Of a DNA stretch of 64,000 nucleotides, positions 10,676 to 22,893 are shown piece by piece. A program made the position numbers and the translations under genes. Position 1 is the stretch's first letter; every line of letters begins with the position of its first letter. The DNA comes from Thinopyrum elongatum (Eukaryota > Streptophyta > Magnoliopsida > Poales > Poaceae), in NCBI GenBank assembly GCA_011799875.1, contig CM022302.1, forward strand, positions 182,024,942 to 182,088,941, written 5' to 3'. Under the pieces are notes generated by a model that saw nothing but the letters and a program-made list of their open reading frames with translations, did not search any database and was not told the origin of the DNA.

Positions 10676-12240
10676 GGCTGTTTGGTTACCTAGGTCGCAT
10701 TGAAAAGTTGGCCCGCACGAAAGTCAAAGCACCTCTCAGCCTTCATCTGGAGTAATGCTGAAATCGGCCGTTTCTACCGGGCCAGGCTGAGACGAGCCAC
10801 CCTCGAGCGCACATGGTGGGCCCTATTGCACAAGAGGATGCGAGCAGTATACACCCTGTATGTTGTTTCTTCTTCCACCTCCAGTAAGCTCCTTCTCTAA
10901 TCTCCTTTCTTAGGTCCCTTCTAATTCACACAACGGTGCATCGATTTGAGATAAGCTCTACATGAAAAAGATGCGCATCGATGTTATGGTTTCATTTTTG
11001 TGATCACTTCGTAGTTTCGTCGACCATAAATGTTTAATTTCGTGTTCATGTTTGGAGTTATTTTGAATGAATTTTGTCAAATTCGTCGCGCACGGTCGAC
11101 CGTTTGAATTTTCCTTTGATCAGTAGCTTCATCTTACAGTTTCACACGACTTTCGTGTTGCACATTTTCTGTTTCGACGATCGTAGATTATTAAATCTGT
11201 CTTCTTCCTCATGAAAAGTATATACGCATATATGTGATATGTGTTAATGACACTCCTTAATCTCGGTCTCCCCTCCCGTGTCCTCCTCGCCGGCGTCATC
11301 GTCGGTGTCGGCGTGTCGCTCCTCTCGGCCTCCTCTCCCGCGTGTTGTTGCACTGCCATCGCCGGCGTCGTTCCTCTCAACCTCCCCCCATGTCCTGCTA
11401 CACTGAAACCATCGCCTGTGTCGTTCCTCTCAGCCTCCTCGCTCGCTTCCTACTACACTAGCCATGTCGCCATCGTCGTTCTCTCTCGCTTGTTGTTGCA
11501 TTAGCGCCACCGCCGGCGTGGTTTCTCTCAACCTCCACTCCCATGTCCTAGTACACTCGCATGATCGTCGTTCCTCTCTGCCTCCTCTCTCATGTCCTGC
11601 TACACCGAAGCCACCGCCGACGTCGTTCCTCTCGGCCTCCTCGCTCGCATCCTACTACAATGGCGGCGGCGTCATCGTCGTTCTTTTCGACCTCCTCCTC
11701 TGCGTCCTACTACACTGACGCCGTCGTCATCATCGTTCTTTTTGGCCTACTCCTCCAAGTCCTACTACACTGACGACGCCATGGCAGGCACACAATATTT
11801 TTTTCACCATCATCCTCTACCTCAACGCCTTTCTATTCGTTACTCCACACGGACTTTCTCTGCGGCGACGACGCCAGCAAATAGCTCACTGTGCCGCCGA
11901 TGAGATCGCTCACTCCGTGCTCGTCGTGTTGGACGCGGCGCCGCGACCACCGCCCACCGCTGTCGCCGAGGCACTCTAGTGTAACATTGTGTGTTATGGG
12001 TAGCTGTTAAGTCTTAATCATATTCCGTGCAAGCAAGCAAACAATGTGCACTCATCTGACCACATACAATGCGAGCAACCAAACGCGGTGCGTAGAGGCA
12101 TTGTTACGATGCAGGGAGAGGACATGCAGACAACCAATCAACATGCAGATGTTGGTTTTTTACCTGCATATACTCAATCAGGCCCAACTGGGACAAGTAT
12201 GCAAATGGATAAAAAACGATGCAGGTAACCAAACGCGCCT
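10676..12240. mobile_element. Probable TIR DNA transposon, non-autonomous
   Basis: The left end reads GGGCTGTTTGGTTACCTAGG and the right end, inverted, reads GGCGCGTTTGGTTACCTGCA. These are imperfect terminal inverted repeats sharing GTTTGGTTACCT. The body holds a 55-bp minisatellite and repeats of 'aaccaaacgcg' near the right end. No transposase frame is visible and no target duplication is clear. A PIF/Harbinger-like or hAT-like origin is possible but unproven. Confidence 0.5.
11280..11785. repeat. 55-bp minisatellite, about nine diverged units
   Basis: Units are marked by 'tcctactacac' or close variants at 11393, 11448, 11546, 11595, 11650, 11705 and 11760, with exact 55-bp steps in the last three intervals. 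The C-rich units read as open frames in the plus direction (SFLSASSLASYYT-like) because stops are rare in them. I see no evidence they are translated. Confidence 0.8.
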
Positions 12241-12700
12241 GTGTTGCAAAAGTCCCTCCGCAACGACACTCATGTTTCAAAAGAGTTTCAGACGAAAAAA
12301 AATTCTGCAACAAAACCTCTGTTGCAAATGCTTTTGCAACAAGAGATCTGTTGCAAAGGTTTCTGCAACAACAACGATGAGGAAGGGGCGGCCCCAGATC
12401 AAACGGATGCGGAGGCGGCAAAGATCCGTCAGCCGACACGTAGGGTCGCCCATTTTTATTTTTACTAGAACAGTGCCCGTGCGTTGCAACGGGATATAAA
12501 TATTCTGGTACTTGTGATTTACCTGCCCATAATATGCGATTGTGTAAATACATGTTCATCAAAATTCTGTTCGTGATTTACCTTATATTTTAATCAGAAG
12601 TGATTTACCTTCCCATATTATGTGATTGCGCAAATAAATGTTAATCAAATTCTGCTTGTGATTTACCTTATATTTTGATCAAAAGTTTGATAAGTAAACT
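12241..12700. repeat. Repeat-rich spacer with 88-bp tandem duplication
   Basis: 12241-12380 contains several 'gttgcaaa/tttgcaac' motifs in both orientations. At 12470 begins GTGCCCGTGCGTTGCAACGG, a phrase common at the ends of dispersed grass repeats. From 12513 a unit of about 88 bp beginning 'gtgatttacct' is duplicated (12513-12600 and 12601-12687). No gene is visible. Confidence 0.6.
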
Positions 12701-13125
12701 AAAGTGGAATTGGTTCACAAGATAAGTAAATTAAGGTGATTGATTATTATATGAAGAAGGTTGGACGAAAGGGTGGTGGGAAAAAATGTGGAACGAAACC
12801 TTACGTTTTTTTTTAAGTAGCAGAGATTTGAACACCTATTTACTCGACCCTCTTATCAACCACCGCACGGAAACAAGTAATAAAGAAAAAAAAAAGAGTT
12901 TACAAACGACGACAAGGTCCGGCACGGCTATCCAGTTCATGAGCTCGACCTAAGCGAAACGACGAACTGGCAGCGTACTAGTGGAGGTGGGAGTTGACAA
13001 GTGAGGAGCAGAATTGAGAATTTGGAGGGGAGGGTTGCCGAACAGCCCCAGCGTCACCGCCGACGCCTCGACCCCGCGCGCCCCCGCTCCTGCTCGCCGA
13101 GCCCTCCCTCTCCGGATCTCCTGCC
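12701..13125 (+). promoter_or_regulatory. ARP4: ARP4 upstream region and 5' leader
   Basis: The 425 bases before the ARP4 start change from AT-rich to GC-rich. The C-rich leader just upstream of the ATG (about 13050-13125) is typical of grass housekeeping genes. No clear TATA box is seen close to the gene, which would suit broad expression. The transcription start is not determined. Confidence 0.4.
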
Positions 13126-16100
13126 ATGTACGGCGGCGGTAAGACTCGCCCCTGCCCCTGCCCCTGGTAAACCCTAAACCCCGGAGATCTCCCGCCCCGA
13201 CCGCTCACTTTCGCTTTGTTCTCTCACCCGCAGACGAGGTCTCGGCGATCGTCATCGACGTGGGCTCCTACAGCTGCAAGGCGGGCTACGCTGGCGACGA
13301 CAGCCCCAAATGCGTCTTCCCCTCGGTGAGCTTCTGCTTCTGCCGGGTCAGATTTTCTGTTTCTTCCGAGTGTCTCGTTATGACCAGGCTGTTTTAGTTC
13401 GTCCGTTCAACTGGGAGTGCTAAATCCGCGTGCATCGCAACCGTGGAAGTTTGTTTGAGTGCTTCAAAATTTCCAAGTTTTCAAGCTATTTCAAGTCAAA
13501 CGGCTTCGGATTCTGGTTCAGACATGGTGGTGCTAGCGTATCAGTTCATGCTATACTGGCCAAACCATAAACTTTGTAACAGGCACGTCCTACTCTGCAA
13601 ATAATTGCTACATTAGTACTAGGTTGGATTCAGGCATGTGCGATAAGATGCACTTACCTGTCGGTTCCAGCGCAGCATGTGCAATCTTTTTAATCTATTG
13701 ACAAGGAAGTTAGTTAATGATTCAGGCCTGTCTAATGGCCCAGATTTTCCAGTGTTATCTAGTGTGAGCCTTTCTTACATGCACCGCGAGTCAAACGCAA
13801 AAACTGAATTTCAAGTGTTGGAAGTTTCTGCATTGTGAACTTGTGCTATTAGTTCCGGAGGTTAACTGTCGACCTCATGAGAACTTGGGAAATGGCACTG
13901 TTGTGTTTGAAATGTGAAGTTCAGTTTATCTACAAGTTGTTGAGTTGGAGAATATTTTTGTTTCCCGTAGACTCTACAGTTAATGTTTTATTTTTGTTGT
14001 GTGAAGATTTCCCCTCTGCAGTTAGTGGGGTTATTGGGCTAATTTTGCAGAGTGGCAGTAAATTGCTAGTTTCACTCTGTTACTGATGAAATAAGCAAAC
14101 TACTCATGTAATGACATTCAGAGAAAATGAGAAGTACTGTGTAATTAGCACTAAGAAAATGGTTCGAATTTGGCCACTTAATGCTATTGCTTGGGTTTAG
14201 CACGTTTTCTTCTCCTTTGCCTGAACAGTGCTTGGTTCAAGGGTATGTGAGCTACCCAATTAGACGTTTTGGCCAGTACAACTTATTGCACTCAGCATCT
14301 GGTTTTGATTTGTTAAGGTTGTTGGTTCAATTGAACAAATGGGAGATACTGATGAAGCTAAGCCAGAAAAGGAGGCCGACTCTGGATCAGATCCTAAGAA
14401 TGGATCCAAGCCTATGGATGTGGACAAAGCCAAGACAAAGCGCAAATTTTATCTAGGCCAAGAATTAGAATTCAGGAGGGATCATATGGAGGTTAGTAAC
14501 TGCACATTCTGAGGGTGATTTGTTTCTCATGTATTTTATTAACCATTGCTTATTGGTTCTCTTCCCCCCCCCCCCACTAAACAGGTGATCTCACCGATGA
14601 AAGATGGAACAGTTACTGATTGGGAAGTTGTTGACAACATATGGAACCATGCTTTTAGGTAAAATTTGTTTACCTGCTTGATGCAGCTCTGAGCAATTTC
14701 TCCTCTTTAACATGGTTCATCGATAATCAGCAATGGCACCATTTGGACTATAATTAAGTTACTAGTTTAAGCTTAACAAGTTAGCATTTTGTGTTTATTT
14801 GCTATGGAGTGTACTGATTGTGAAATCTTTAGTTAGTTTGTAAGTACACAAGACACGATTCGTTGTTTACCACTTGTTTTATTTAATTTGTTGGGATGTT
14901 TTGACTTCTGTAACAGCTAAGGTTGATTAAGTACAAGTCTTTGCTCGTTATGATGCTATGTAATTTGTTGGAGTTGCTATTGCTTTGTTCCATTGTATTG
15001 TCACCCTCACTTATTCTGTATTACAGACGGCGGCTATTGATCAATCCTGAAGAGCATCCTATGCTGATAGCAGAACCATCTACAAACAGTGGACAGCAAA
15101 GAGAGAAGTATGTGTATATGTTTAAAATATTTATATCACTAACCCATATGAGTGCCTTCAAGCCTGACTCTTATTTTCCATGTTCTATAGAACAGCCGAA
15201 CTTATGTTTGAGAAGTACAAAGTGCCAGCGCTGTTCCTAGCAAAAAATGCAGTATGTCTCTCTCAGAAGTAATCCTTGATGCAATCGGTTTATTATTTTT
15301 AATTGTTGATTGGGTTGTCAGGTTCTCACATCTTTTGCATCTGGACGTGCTACATCTCTGGTGGTTGACTGGTCAGCATTTTCTTGATGGTGTTTTATCT
15401 CTGCAACCTGCTATTTTCCTTATAGATAAATGAAGGTCCCTTTTTGCCACGTTAGCACGATTAGTTTGTGAACAAGTGCACTGTGTTGTGGTGCCTTCTT
15501 GGTTCTCAGCCTCCTACTTTATATCTGAAGTATATTGTTCTTCACCAATATATGTTGCACATAGCACACAGATATTGTGGAGCAATCCATCCGCGACAAG
15601 AAAATACTCATGAAGAAGTTGGTTCTAACTGTTAATGCTAAAATTTCCATTTTCTTTGTGCTTGATGTGAGCACCTTAATCTGGTTTCGTGCTTAGATGA
15701 CCTTCTCGAATCCTTAAGCATTTTTATAAGCTGTGTTATTAGATTTTAACAAGCTGGTGTCGAACATCGACCAACGATTTATTTCACTCCATTTCAATGG
15801 TTTGGGTCTTTGTCATGAGAGAAATTGCTGTATTATGACTGTGTGATCATTTTTGGTGCAGCGGTGGCGGGTCTACTGTGGTTTCTGCTGTGCATGATGG
15901 TTATGTGTTGCAAAAGGTATGTTATGATATTAATGTACTGATTTTCAAAGGGAGGTGTAAACTTCACTACTTGCCTGTATCTAATAGTGATTTGCCCCTT
16001 TTTACGTTGTACATTTCATTTGAAAGTGTGATTAATCCAACCTTCTCTTTAAAATTTGATAAAATAAGATGTCAAGTTGTATCATATGGACCCTGGCATA

Positions 16101-19100
16101 CGTAACACTGACGCCACTTTTTGGCTTGTCTCTTCTGAAGCCTTTTTTCTATTGTTTTGCTCACTAACTTGTTTTCACGTGGCAGTCTGTGGCAACTTCT
16201 CCAATTGGTGGTGAATTTTTAACTGACTGTATGATGAAAAGCTTGGAGAGCAAGGGCGTTGTTGTAAGCATTTGTCTTAGTTAAGATAGCATACTAGCCC
16301 TTGCTGTATTTTCATATCCTGTTTGTTCACTTCTCAGATTAGGCCCAAGTATTCATTTAAGAAGAAGGAAGTGAGCCCTGGAGATTATAAGGTGTAATTT
16401 CTTTAACATTACGTTTGATATCAATTTTTTTTTCTTGTTTGTTTGTGATTCCTTCGGACCAAGAGATAACTCTTTATGCCATTCGACGTGCCCCTTTGTT
16501 GAAACGCCTTGTACCATTGAATGTGAGTTGGGCCGTTGGTATATTTGAATCCAACACACCAGTAAAGAGAAGAGGGGCAAAATATACAATATATTTATCT
16601 GACCATGGAAAAACGCCACGGGCTGGTATCTGATCTCTAGGGGATCCATGTCTAACAAAAAAGGTGAGAGAGCCTGCAAGGTGGTCTCTCTACCTTCCCC
16701 TTGCTGAGTACTTTTCTGGCACCCAACTAAGTTTTACCACATGGTATAGGTCTGTAGATAGACACTGAATACCATTTTGACATTTCCAATATCATGAAGT
16801 AACACCGTCCTGTTCATATCAATATTCGTAGATAAATGAGCACTAGGTGGTTCTCTGACTAATATCTAGCCGGCCCTTCAAAATTTATTTAGTATCTTTC
16901 TTCCTATTTATGTGGTCTACCTAAGGTTCTGAATTTGCTGTGTTAATTAATTGATCATGGTTACTTGGTTACATTCGAAATTAATTAGCATTATGCTATT
17001 TCTCTTTCTAACCACATAATTACGAGTACCTTTATTGTTATTCCCAAAAGGAGGGTCAAAATGGGTAGAATCGATATCAGTTCATAGACTTCTTTTAATA
17101 ATTCCGATTTCGAAAAAGATTTGATAGTTTCTACCTCTACCCTATCTATTATCATTTCAACGATCAACTTCCCCCATAATAATATCTATACTACCTAATA
17201 TCGTCATGATATCAGCCAATTTCAATTTTTTTTAACTAACGGAGGAAGAGTTTTCAAATTAATAAAACCGGGTGGACGAATTTTCCATCTCCAGGGGCAT
17301 GCTTATACAGATGAAAACCTTAAGGATCACACTAGATGGATATAAGGGAAACTATGCAGTGTTTATTCTGTGAACCCATGTTTGTCTTTTCAGGTTGTAG
17401 ATCTTGATTTTCCAAACACGACGGATAGTTACAGGTTATACTGCATGGTATGTTCATTGGCAAATCTGTAATTCTTGTTTTGCTTTGTTGAATTTTGTCT
17501 GTATGCCTTTAATGGTGATGCTTACTCCGTATCACAGAGAGCCATCGCTAGCGACATCAAAGAGTCAGTTTGCAGAGTTCCAGATACCCCCTTTGATGGT
17601 ATAACATTTAAAAAATGCATTATTTCTGTGATTGTTTAGCTTTGCTATATTTACGTGCAAGCTTGGATGATAATGTATCCACTATACTGACCTGCACAAT
17701 CGTAGGAATATGCCAGCTCAGTTGATCCATTCACAAATCTTACATATGCATACAACCATAACATAGTTGGCTGCTTTTTATGCATATTGTCTGCCTGTCA
17801 CCATTATTTTCATTCGTTTGACTGATTTGACACATCTATTTGTGTGCTTTAAGCATTATCTTGCTTTGCGTTCTCTTTTAGGTTCTGCTATTTACTTTCC
17901 CTGCTTTATTTTCATGCAGAAGTGGCATATGCAAATGTTCCTACAACTTCATATGAGCTTCCAGATGGGCAGTAAGTTACCAATATTATGTAGACACATA
18001 CTTGTTTACAGCCAGATTAGTTCTATTTTATTACCAAATAGATTAAGAATATGGGTCAGTAGCTACTTTTCTGGGTTGTATCCAATGCATCGCGCGCTCT
18101 TACTCCATTGTGCATGCCTCTTCACTTCTTCAGTACACCCTACAAATGGACATGGCGAATTTCGTTGTTTACAAATTGACATAAAACCAATATGTCATAC
18201 CATTAAAAAATTGCTGTTTGGTAACCACAAAGTTTCAACTCAAATTCTGATGAAAAGCCACAGTTTACTCGGATCTGCTCATGTGCCGCATTTTAGTGGA
18301 GCCTTGAGTTGTAATTTTGCAGCCTGGTAGACCATATCATGATTCAGCTACTACATTGATTTTATACTTTTTTCATGTCCATTAAAAAAGTAGACATGGT
18401 ATTTCGATTTTGGATGCATAATGCACCTAAAAGGTGCTGGGGTTATGATCTCCACTTTCTCTATTTCTGTTGCTGTAATTTTGTGGTAAATTTGTTTCTA
18501 CTTTTAAGACCTTATAACTTATCTACGTTATATGTGAGCAGAACTATTGAAGTTGGTGCAGATAGATTCAAGATTCCTGACATTTTGTTCAACCCATATC
18601 TTTCTCAGGTGAGTGAGAAAAGTATAATTTGCAGTGTGCATGTATGTTAATTGGTCAGGATTTGTGCTAGTGGTAGATTACACTATCCAGGAGCAGAACA
18701 AGTTCATTGCTTTCTTCTTCAGTAGATGCTATTATTATTCAGAAAATTCTTTTGGACCTAGCTGACTTGTCTTCCTGTCTCACAAACACCAACTTTTGAT
18801 CAACAGACAATTCCTGGCATCGATGGATTTGGAGATTCCACTTCAATTCGTGGACTTCCACGAATGGTGAGTTAAGTTACGGGTGCTATACTGTTGTGCA
18901 GCTTGGATAGTTCTTTATGTTAATGAAGTTGCTGCCACCATTGTTGTTCATCAGGTCCTTGACAGTGTAAATAGGTGTGATGTTGACATTCGCAAGGAAT
19001 TACTTAGCAACATCTTGGTAAAACATTATCCAGTGCTGCATTCTACTACTTCTCTCTACATGTTCCCATGCACAAGCTTAGTGAATGAATCTTGTATAAC

Positions 19101-22100
19101 ATATTCTTTGATTCTCCTGTTATGTTTTGTTAATACAACTCTGACATCTGCAAACTTGTATTCTGGATAGCTTTCTGGTGGCTCGTCATCAATTCTGCAG
19201 ATAAAAGAGCGCCTAGAAAAAGAAGTACTGGAGGTAAAAGAACTGAACAAGCTAGGATAAGTATCACTTATGCTTTATATTTTCACCATTTCCACGTATA
19301 TTTCATTTTAGAATATGAGCATTCATCAACCACTAACATACACAAAAGCATTTTGACTTCTCACATAGAAATGATAGCAGGTTTGTCATGAAAAGTTTTT
19401 CTACATTATTTTTCCTCATATAATGACATCAATTTTGATATAGAGGTAGTGGCATTATAATTAGGCAAGTATTTTTTTTTCTTTGAAGCTTTGCTTATTA
19501 TTAATTCAATTCAATAACTTATTTGCTTTTATGAACTCAATTCATGCTTTAGACAAGCTTTCCACCTTGTTTCTGCGAACTTCCTCAGAAATAAGTAGAA
19601 GATTAAAATGGATCTTGTTTATTATTTTGTTAGTGACTAGTGATTACAATGGTTCCTTAGTCTTAATTTTGTTAGTGACTATTAATAATGGTTCCTTAGT
19701 CTTGATTTTTCTGGTTAGTGAATAGTGATTACAATCCCCGAAAATGCCTTACGGTGGACGAGCACTCTGCGGACCATATCATGCCCGTCCGTTATCCTAA
19801 CTGATCAGATCCCTCCCGGTATTTGCGCGTTCTGTCCCCCCAAGAGCCCCGTCAAGGCTTGTATCCCGGCAGCTATAGCTAGCTTTATTGACAAAGAATC
19901 TAGCTGCTGGAACACACGTGATGATTATGGCACCATTTCAATTTACCCTCTGCCACCCGGAACAGTGCGATGTGACGTGACCTTGTGCCCAATTGACCCC
20001 TCGCGAGAGCACATAGTATAATAATCCGCCATTAAGACCAATTTGTTAGTCAGTGTAATGTACAGAGAGTATGATATTAACAGTCTATTAAGTCCGCTAA
20101 ACACCTATTAATCTCGTACAGACTGCTTTAGAGTAATTTATTATTGTGACGCTCGTCCAGATATTTTTATAACTCTCAATATTATCAAATGTTTTTCTGG
20201 TCACAAATTATCTTAAACTCTATACTGTCACCTTATAATTTCATTAGTTAGACTTATAGGTGTTCTTATATACTGTCACGACTATATTGTCTGTTAGCAC
20301 CATCTGCTTGTCAGGGCCATTTACCTAAACTAGGATTTAAACTGTTTTTATATGACCGTTAGAAGTTTCTGCACAGTTGGGGCTCTGAACAAGAATTGGT
20401 CTCACAGAGTTTGCTAGGTTAATGTATTACTCTCCCGCAAAAAAAGATTAATGTATTATTGTGCCACCTGTTATAAATTTTTTTGTATTACCAAATTTTG
20501 TTCTTTTGCCACTAACCATCTTTGAGCCTAGTTTGTAAGAAGGTAAAAATGTCTTTTGGTGGACTTTTGAGAAAAACAATATTTCCACAGCGCAAAAGAA
20601 ATCAATTTTTTTTTGTACATACACAAATGCACATATAACACATTCAACAGAATTTAATAACAATGTACTTTCATATGGGACGTAAACAAATAAAAACAAA
20701 TATGTCAATAAAAGTGGGTCAATTTTTTTATTGTTGGACCAAGATTTTATTTTTTTTGTACAGCTTGCAAGTCATAATATTTTTTGAACGAATTTTCACA
20801 GGTTCCATCGTGAATATGTATAAGTTTTCAAAGTTTTTTTTTTTGAAACTTGACAAATATGATTTTTGAATCATTTGGAAAAAAGGATCAAATGCACCGT
20901 CCACCATACTGTTTTTAGATTTTATCAATCTGTTTTTTATCCGGCACATTAAACTAATCAATTAGATTTGATTAGTGACCCTGAGTAATTTCTTTTTAGA
21001 TTCAGTAGATGCAAGAGATGCGCACTGTGCATGATGAAACATTAGCAGGGTCTCCTTTTGTCACGTCAGGCAAAAAGTTTCTGCGTTGTGGCCCACACCA
21101 CCCATCAAGCTAGCAGTACATCGCCAGGTCACCAACTCCTCCTTCCCTGCGCATGTGCACGTACAGATCCACGCGAGGATACACTTGTGCCAAGCTTGTA
21201 CGCCTATGCCACCTACACCCTGCTCTAGGAAACTAGTACGGGGGACAGGGAAGTGATGTTTGAGCATCTCGAGGAATCGTTCTATGGCTAGGATACAGTC
21301 CACACGAGCCGGCGTCCACCAGAAAGTCGCTCCCTTACAATCCCCCCATTTCTAAATTTAAGCCTTTTTAGGGATTTCAATACGGACTACATACGGATGT
21401 ATATAGACGTATTTTAGAGTGTAGGTTCACTCATTTTGCTCCGTATGTAGTCTGTATTGGAATTTCTAAAAAGGCTTATATTTAGGAATGGAGGGAGTAG
21501 TGACTAAAGTCTCAAGCTGCTTATAATGTTCCCTGCATCTCTCTGCGGGGCTTATTCTTATTTTTTAACTCATTGATTGCAGGAGTCCCCCCAAAATGCT
21601 CGCGTAAAAGTTTTGGCAAGTGGAAGTTCAATGGAGAGGCGTTTCAGGTTAGACTGCTATATTTGCTGATTAAGCAAAAAAATAAAAAATTGGACATGGG
21701 TCTACGCGCATCTGATTAAGCAAAAAAAAGTAAAAAGAGTAATAAAAAAAATGACATTTTTGCGACAAACATAGTCTAGCATAATATACTCACGTTTAAA
21801 GTTTTGGGACAAAATGAGTTATTTCGTATTGTGAGCGAAAAAAATAAAGTGCAGCAACAAAAACCGTGAATAGTAGCGATTATATAGTATTGATTCTGTT
21901 GTATTTTGCTCGGAATACGGCATTAATCATTTTGTTCTGAAACTTTAAATGTGCGTACTATGCTGGATCACATGTATGTTGCCAAAAAGCTTAAAAAATA
22001 TTTGACTATTTTTTTTCAATTCGGGTGTGCGCGCACCCAGGTTCACTGATGTATTTTTGTTTTTCGAGCACTGGCTATATTCACCCCGTCAGAAGCAGAG

Positions 22101-22562
22101 CAGTTTGAATGATTGTGTGTGTCAGTGTGGTTGCCACTAGAAAGTAAAAGTGTATTTGCTGCATTAATTAATCCGAGTAGCTTAACGCATATTGTCTGGA
22201 TGAAAACATGCTCATCGTCATGCCAGTAAAACTGATCGGGGCCATAGGGAAGGGCCACCGATGTGAATGGGTGTGAGGGAGACTGTTTCTGTGTGCGAGA
22301 TTCATCTTTTAGATAGACGTTCATTGACAAGGCTGATATGTATTTGTAATGTGAGTGCAGTGTTTGGATTGGAGGGAGCATTCTTGCATCTCTCGGGTCA
22401 TTCCAGCAAATGTGGTTCTCCAAAGCAGAGTATGTTTGGGTTGACATTTTAGGTTCTGTTTGCCCTGCCCGTCTCGGACGCCTAACAATATCTGCTCGTA
22501 TGCATCTCGCAAACAGGTACGAGGAGCATGGCGTTTCCTATATCCAGAGGAAATGCCCATGA
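13126..22562 (+). CDS. ARP4: Actin-related protein 4 (ARP4), 20 exons, 443 aa
   Basis: ARP4 (the BAF53 counterpart) is a nuclear actin-fold subunit shared by chromatin complexes of the SWI/SNF, INO80, SWR1 and NuA4 types. Exons with consistent GT-AG sites and phase: 13126-13138, 13234-13325, 14318-14491, 14585-14658, 15027-15107, 15191-15251, 15322-15371, 15862-15916, 16186-16263, 16338-16391, 17394-17447, 17538-17598, 17920-17971, 18542-18608, 18807-18866, 18955-19017, 19171-19233, 21583-21647, 22361-22429, 22517-22562. The sum is 1,332 nt with TGA stop, 443 aa, the length I recall for rice ARP4. Visible are phosphate loop 1 ([13 protein letters not shown], from residue 13), a plant-type acidic insert (residues 40-80), phosphate loop 2 (VVDCGGGST, Cys182 where Ser is usual), LSGGSSS and the terminal [14 protein letters not shown]. 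Intron 10 holds plastid DNA; intron 17 (2.35 kb) holds a MITE. The gene looks intact. Confidence 0.96.
17015..17297 (-). other. Nuclear plastid DNA insert (ndhH end / ndhA start)
   Basis: About 283 bp in ARP4 intron 10. Read on the minus strand it encodes the end of plastid NdhH ([11 protein letters not shown], then [20 protein letters not shown] and stop). It then gives the start of NdhA ([23 protein letters not shown]), which in chloroplasts overlaps or directly follows ndhH. Small changes (an extra T-run near 17228, a GA change near 17070) show it is a decayed nuclear copy. The edges are approximate, set where similarity to remembered plastid sequence fades. Confidence 0.88.
19628..19735. 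repeat. Short tandem duplication in ARP4 intron 17
   Basis: A unit of roughly 42-49 bp beginning 'gttagtgacta' and containing 'ggttccttagtctt' occurs twice, with the start of a third copy. The third copy ends exactly where base composition shifts to the GC-richer 19735-20021 segment. Confidence 0.7.
19725..20021 (+). other. Unassigned 98-codon open frame in ARP4 intron 17
   Basis: A clean ATG-to-stop frame lies in a GC-richer block of an otherwise AT-rich intron. The predicted peptide is rich in Pro, Cys and Ile ([13 protein letters not shown], then CDVTLCPID) and does not read like random AT-rich intron. I do not recognise it. It may be a fragment of an inserted gene, a TE or another foreign sequence, or chance. 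ARP4 splicing removes it. Confidence 0.35.
20419..20458 (+). mobile_element. Micro-retroposition footprint 1 (18 nt, poly-A)
   Basis: The 11-bp direct repeat TTAATGTATTA flanks an 18-nt insert reading CTCTCCCGCAAAAAAAGA. An insert with a poly-A end between target duplications is the mark of an extremely 5'-truncated retroposon. It lies in ARP4 intron 17. Confidence 0.7.
21338..21497. mobile_element. Stowaway MITE in ARP4 intron 17
   Basis: A 160-bp element that folds on itself, flanked by TA target duplications (21336-21337 and 21498-21499). Both arms carry the Stowaway (Tc1/mariner-type) signature of Triticeae, with CCTTTTTAG near each end and GGAATGGAGGGAG at the right terminus. The left terminus has drifted. 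It has no coding capacity. Confidence 0.88.
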
Positions 22563-22790
22563 AATGGCGCGACATAATGCTGCCTGAGCAGAGCTTTGTG
22601 CTGCCGAAAGATGAAGTCTGCGGGCAACAGTTAGATGCACCTTGTTATCTGGGGATATTTATTCTTGTGGTGACTAAATTAATTTTGAGGGTGCGAGTTG
22701 AGAACATGCCCAGCTGATACTTTGCCATTGATGGTAGATAGTACGGGGTACCATAGTAGCAGTTCATGTGCTGATTTTTTTCCGCCCGCG
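22563..22790 (+). other. ARP4: ARP4 3' untranslated region (approximate)
   Basis: Sequence after the TGA stop with no further frame. AT-rich stretches near 22660-22690 could hold polyadenylation signals, but no single AATAAA stands out. The end is a guess. Confidence 0.4.
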
Positions 22791-22893
22791 CTGCAAAATG
22801 CGACAAGTTGATCTCCAGACTCCAATGTACGACTTATCCGGGAGTGGAGTCTTTATTAGCCATTTTAGTTAGGCAGCTGGTTCCTGAAGCTTT

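Noticed and set aside
16353..16679. 108-codon minus frame in ARP4 intron 10
   Set aside because: No similarity to any protein I know, and it lies between two well-supported ARP4 exons.
17767..18330. 187-codon frame across ARP4 exon 13
   Set aside because: Reads through exon and intron in the wrong frame; the ARP4 exon is in another phase with good splice sites.
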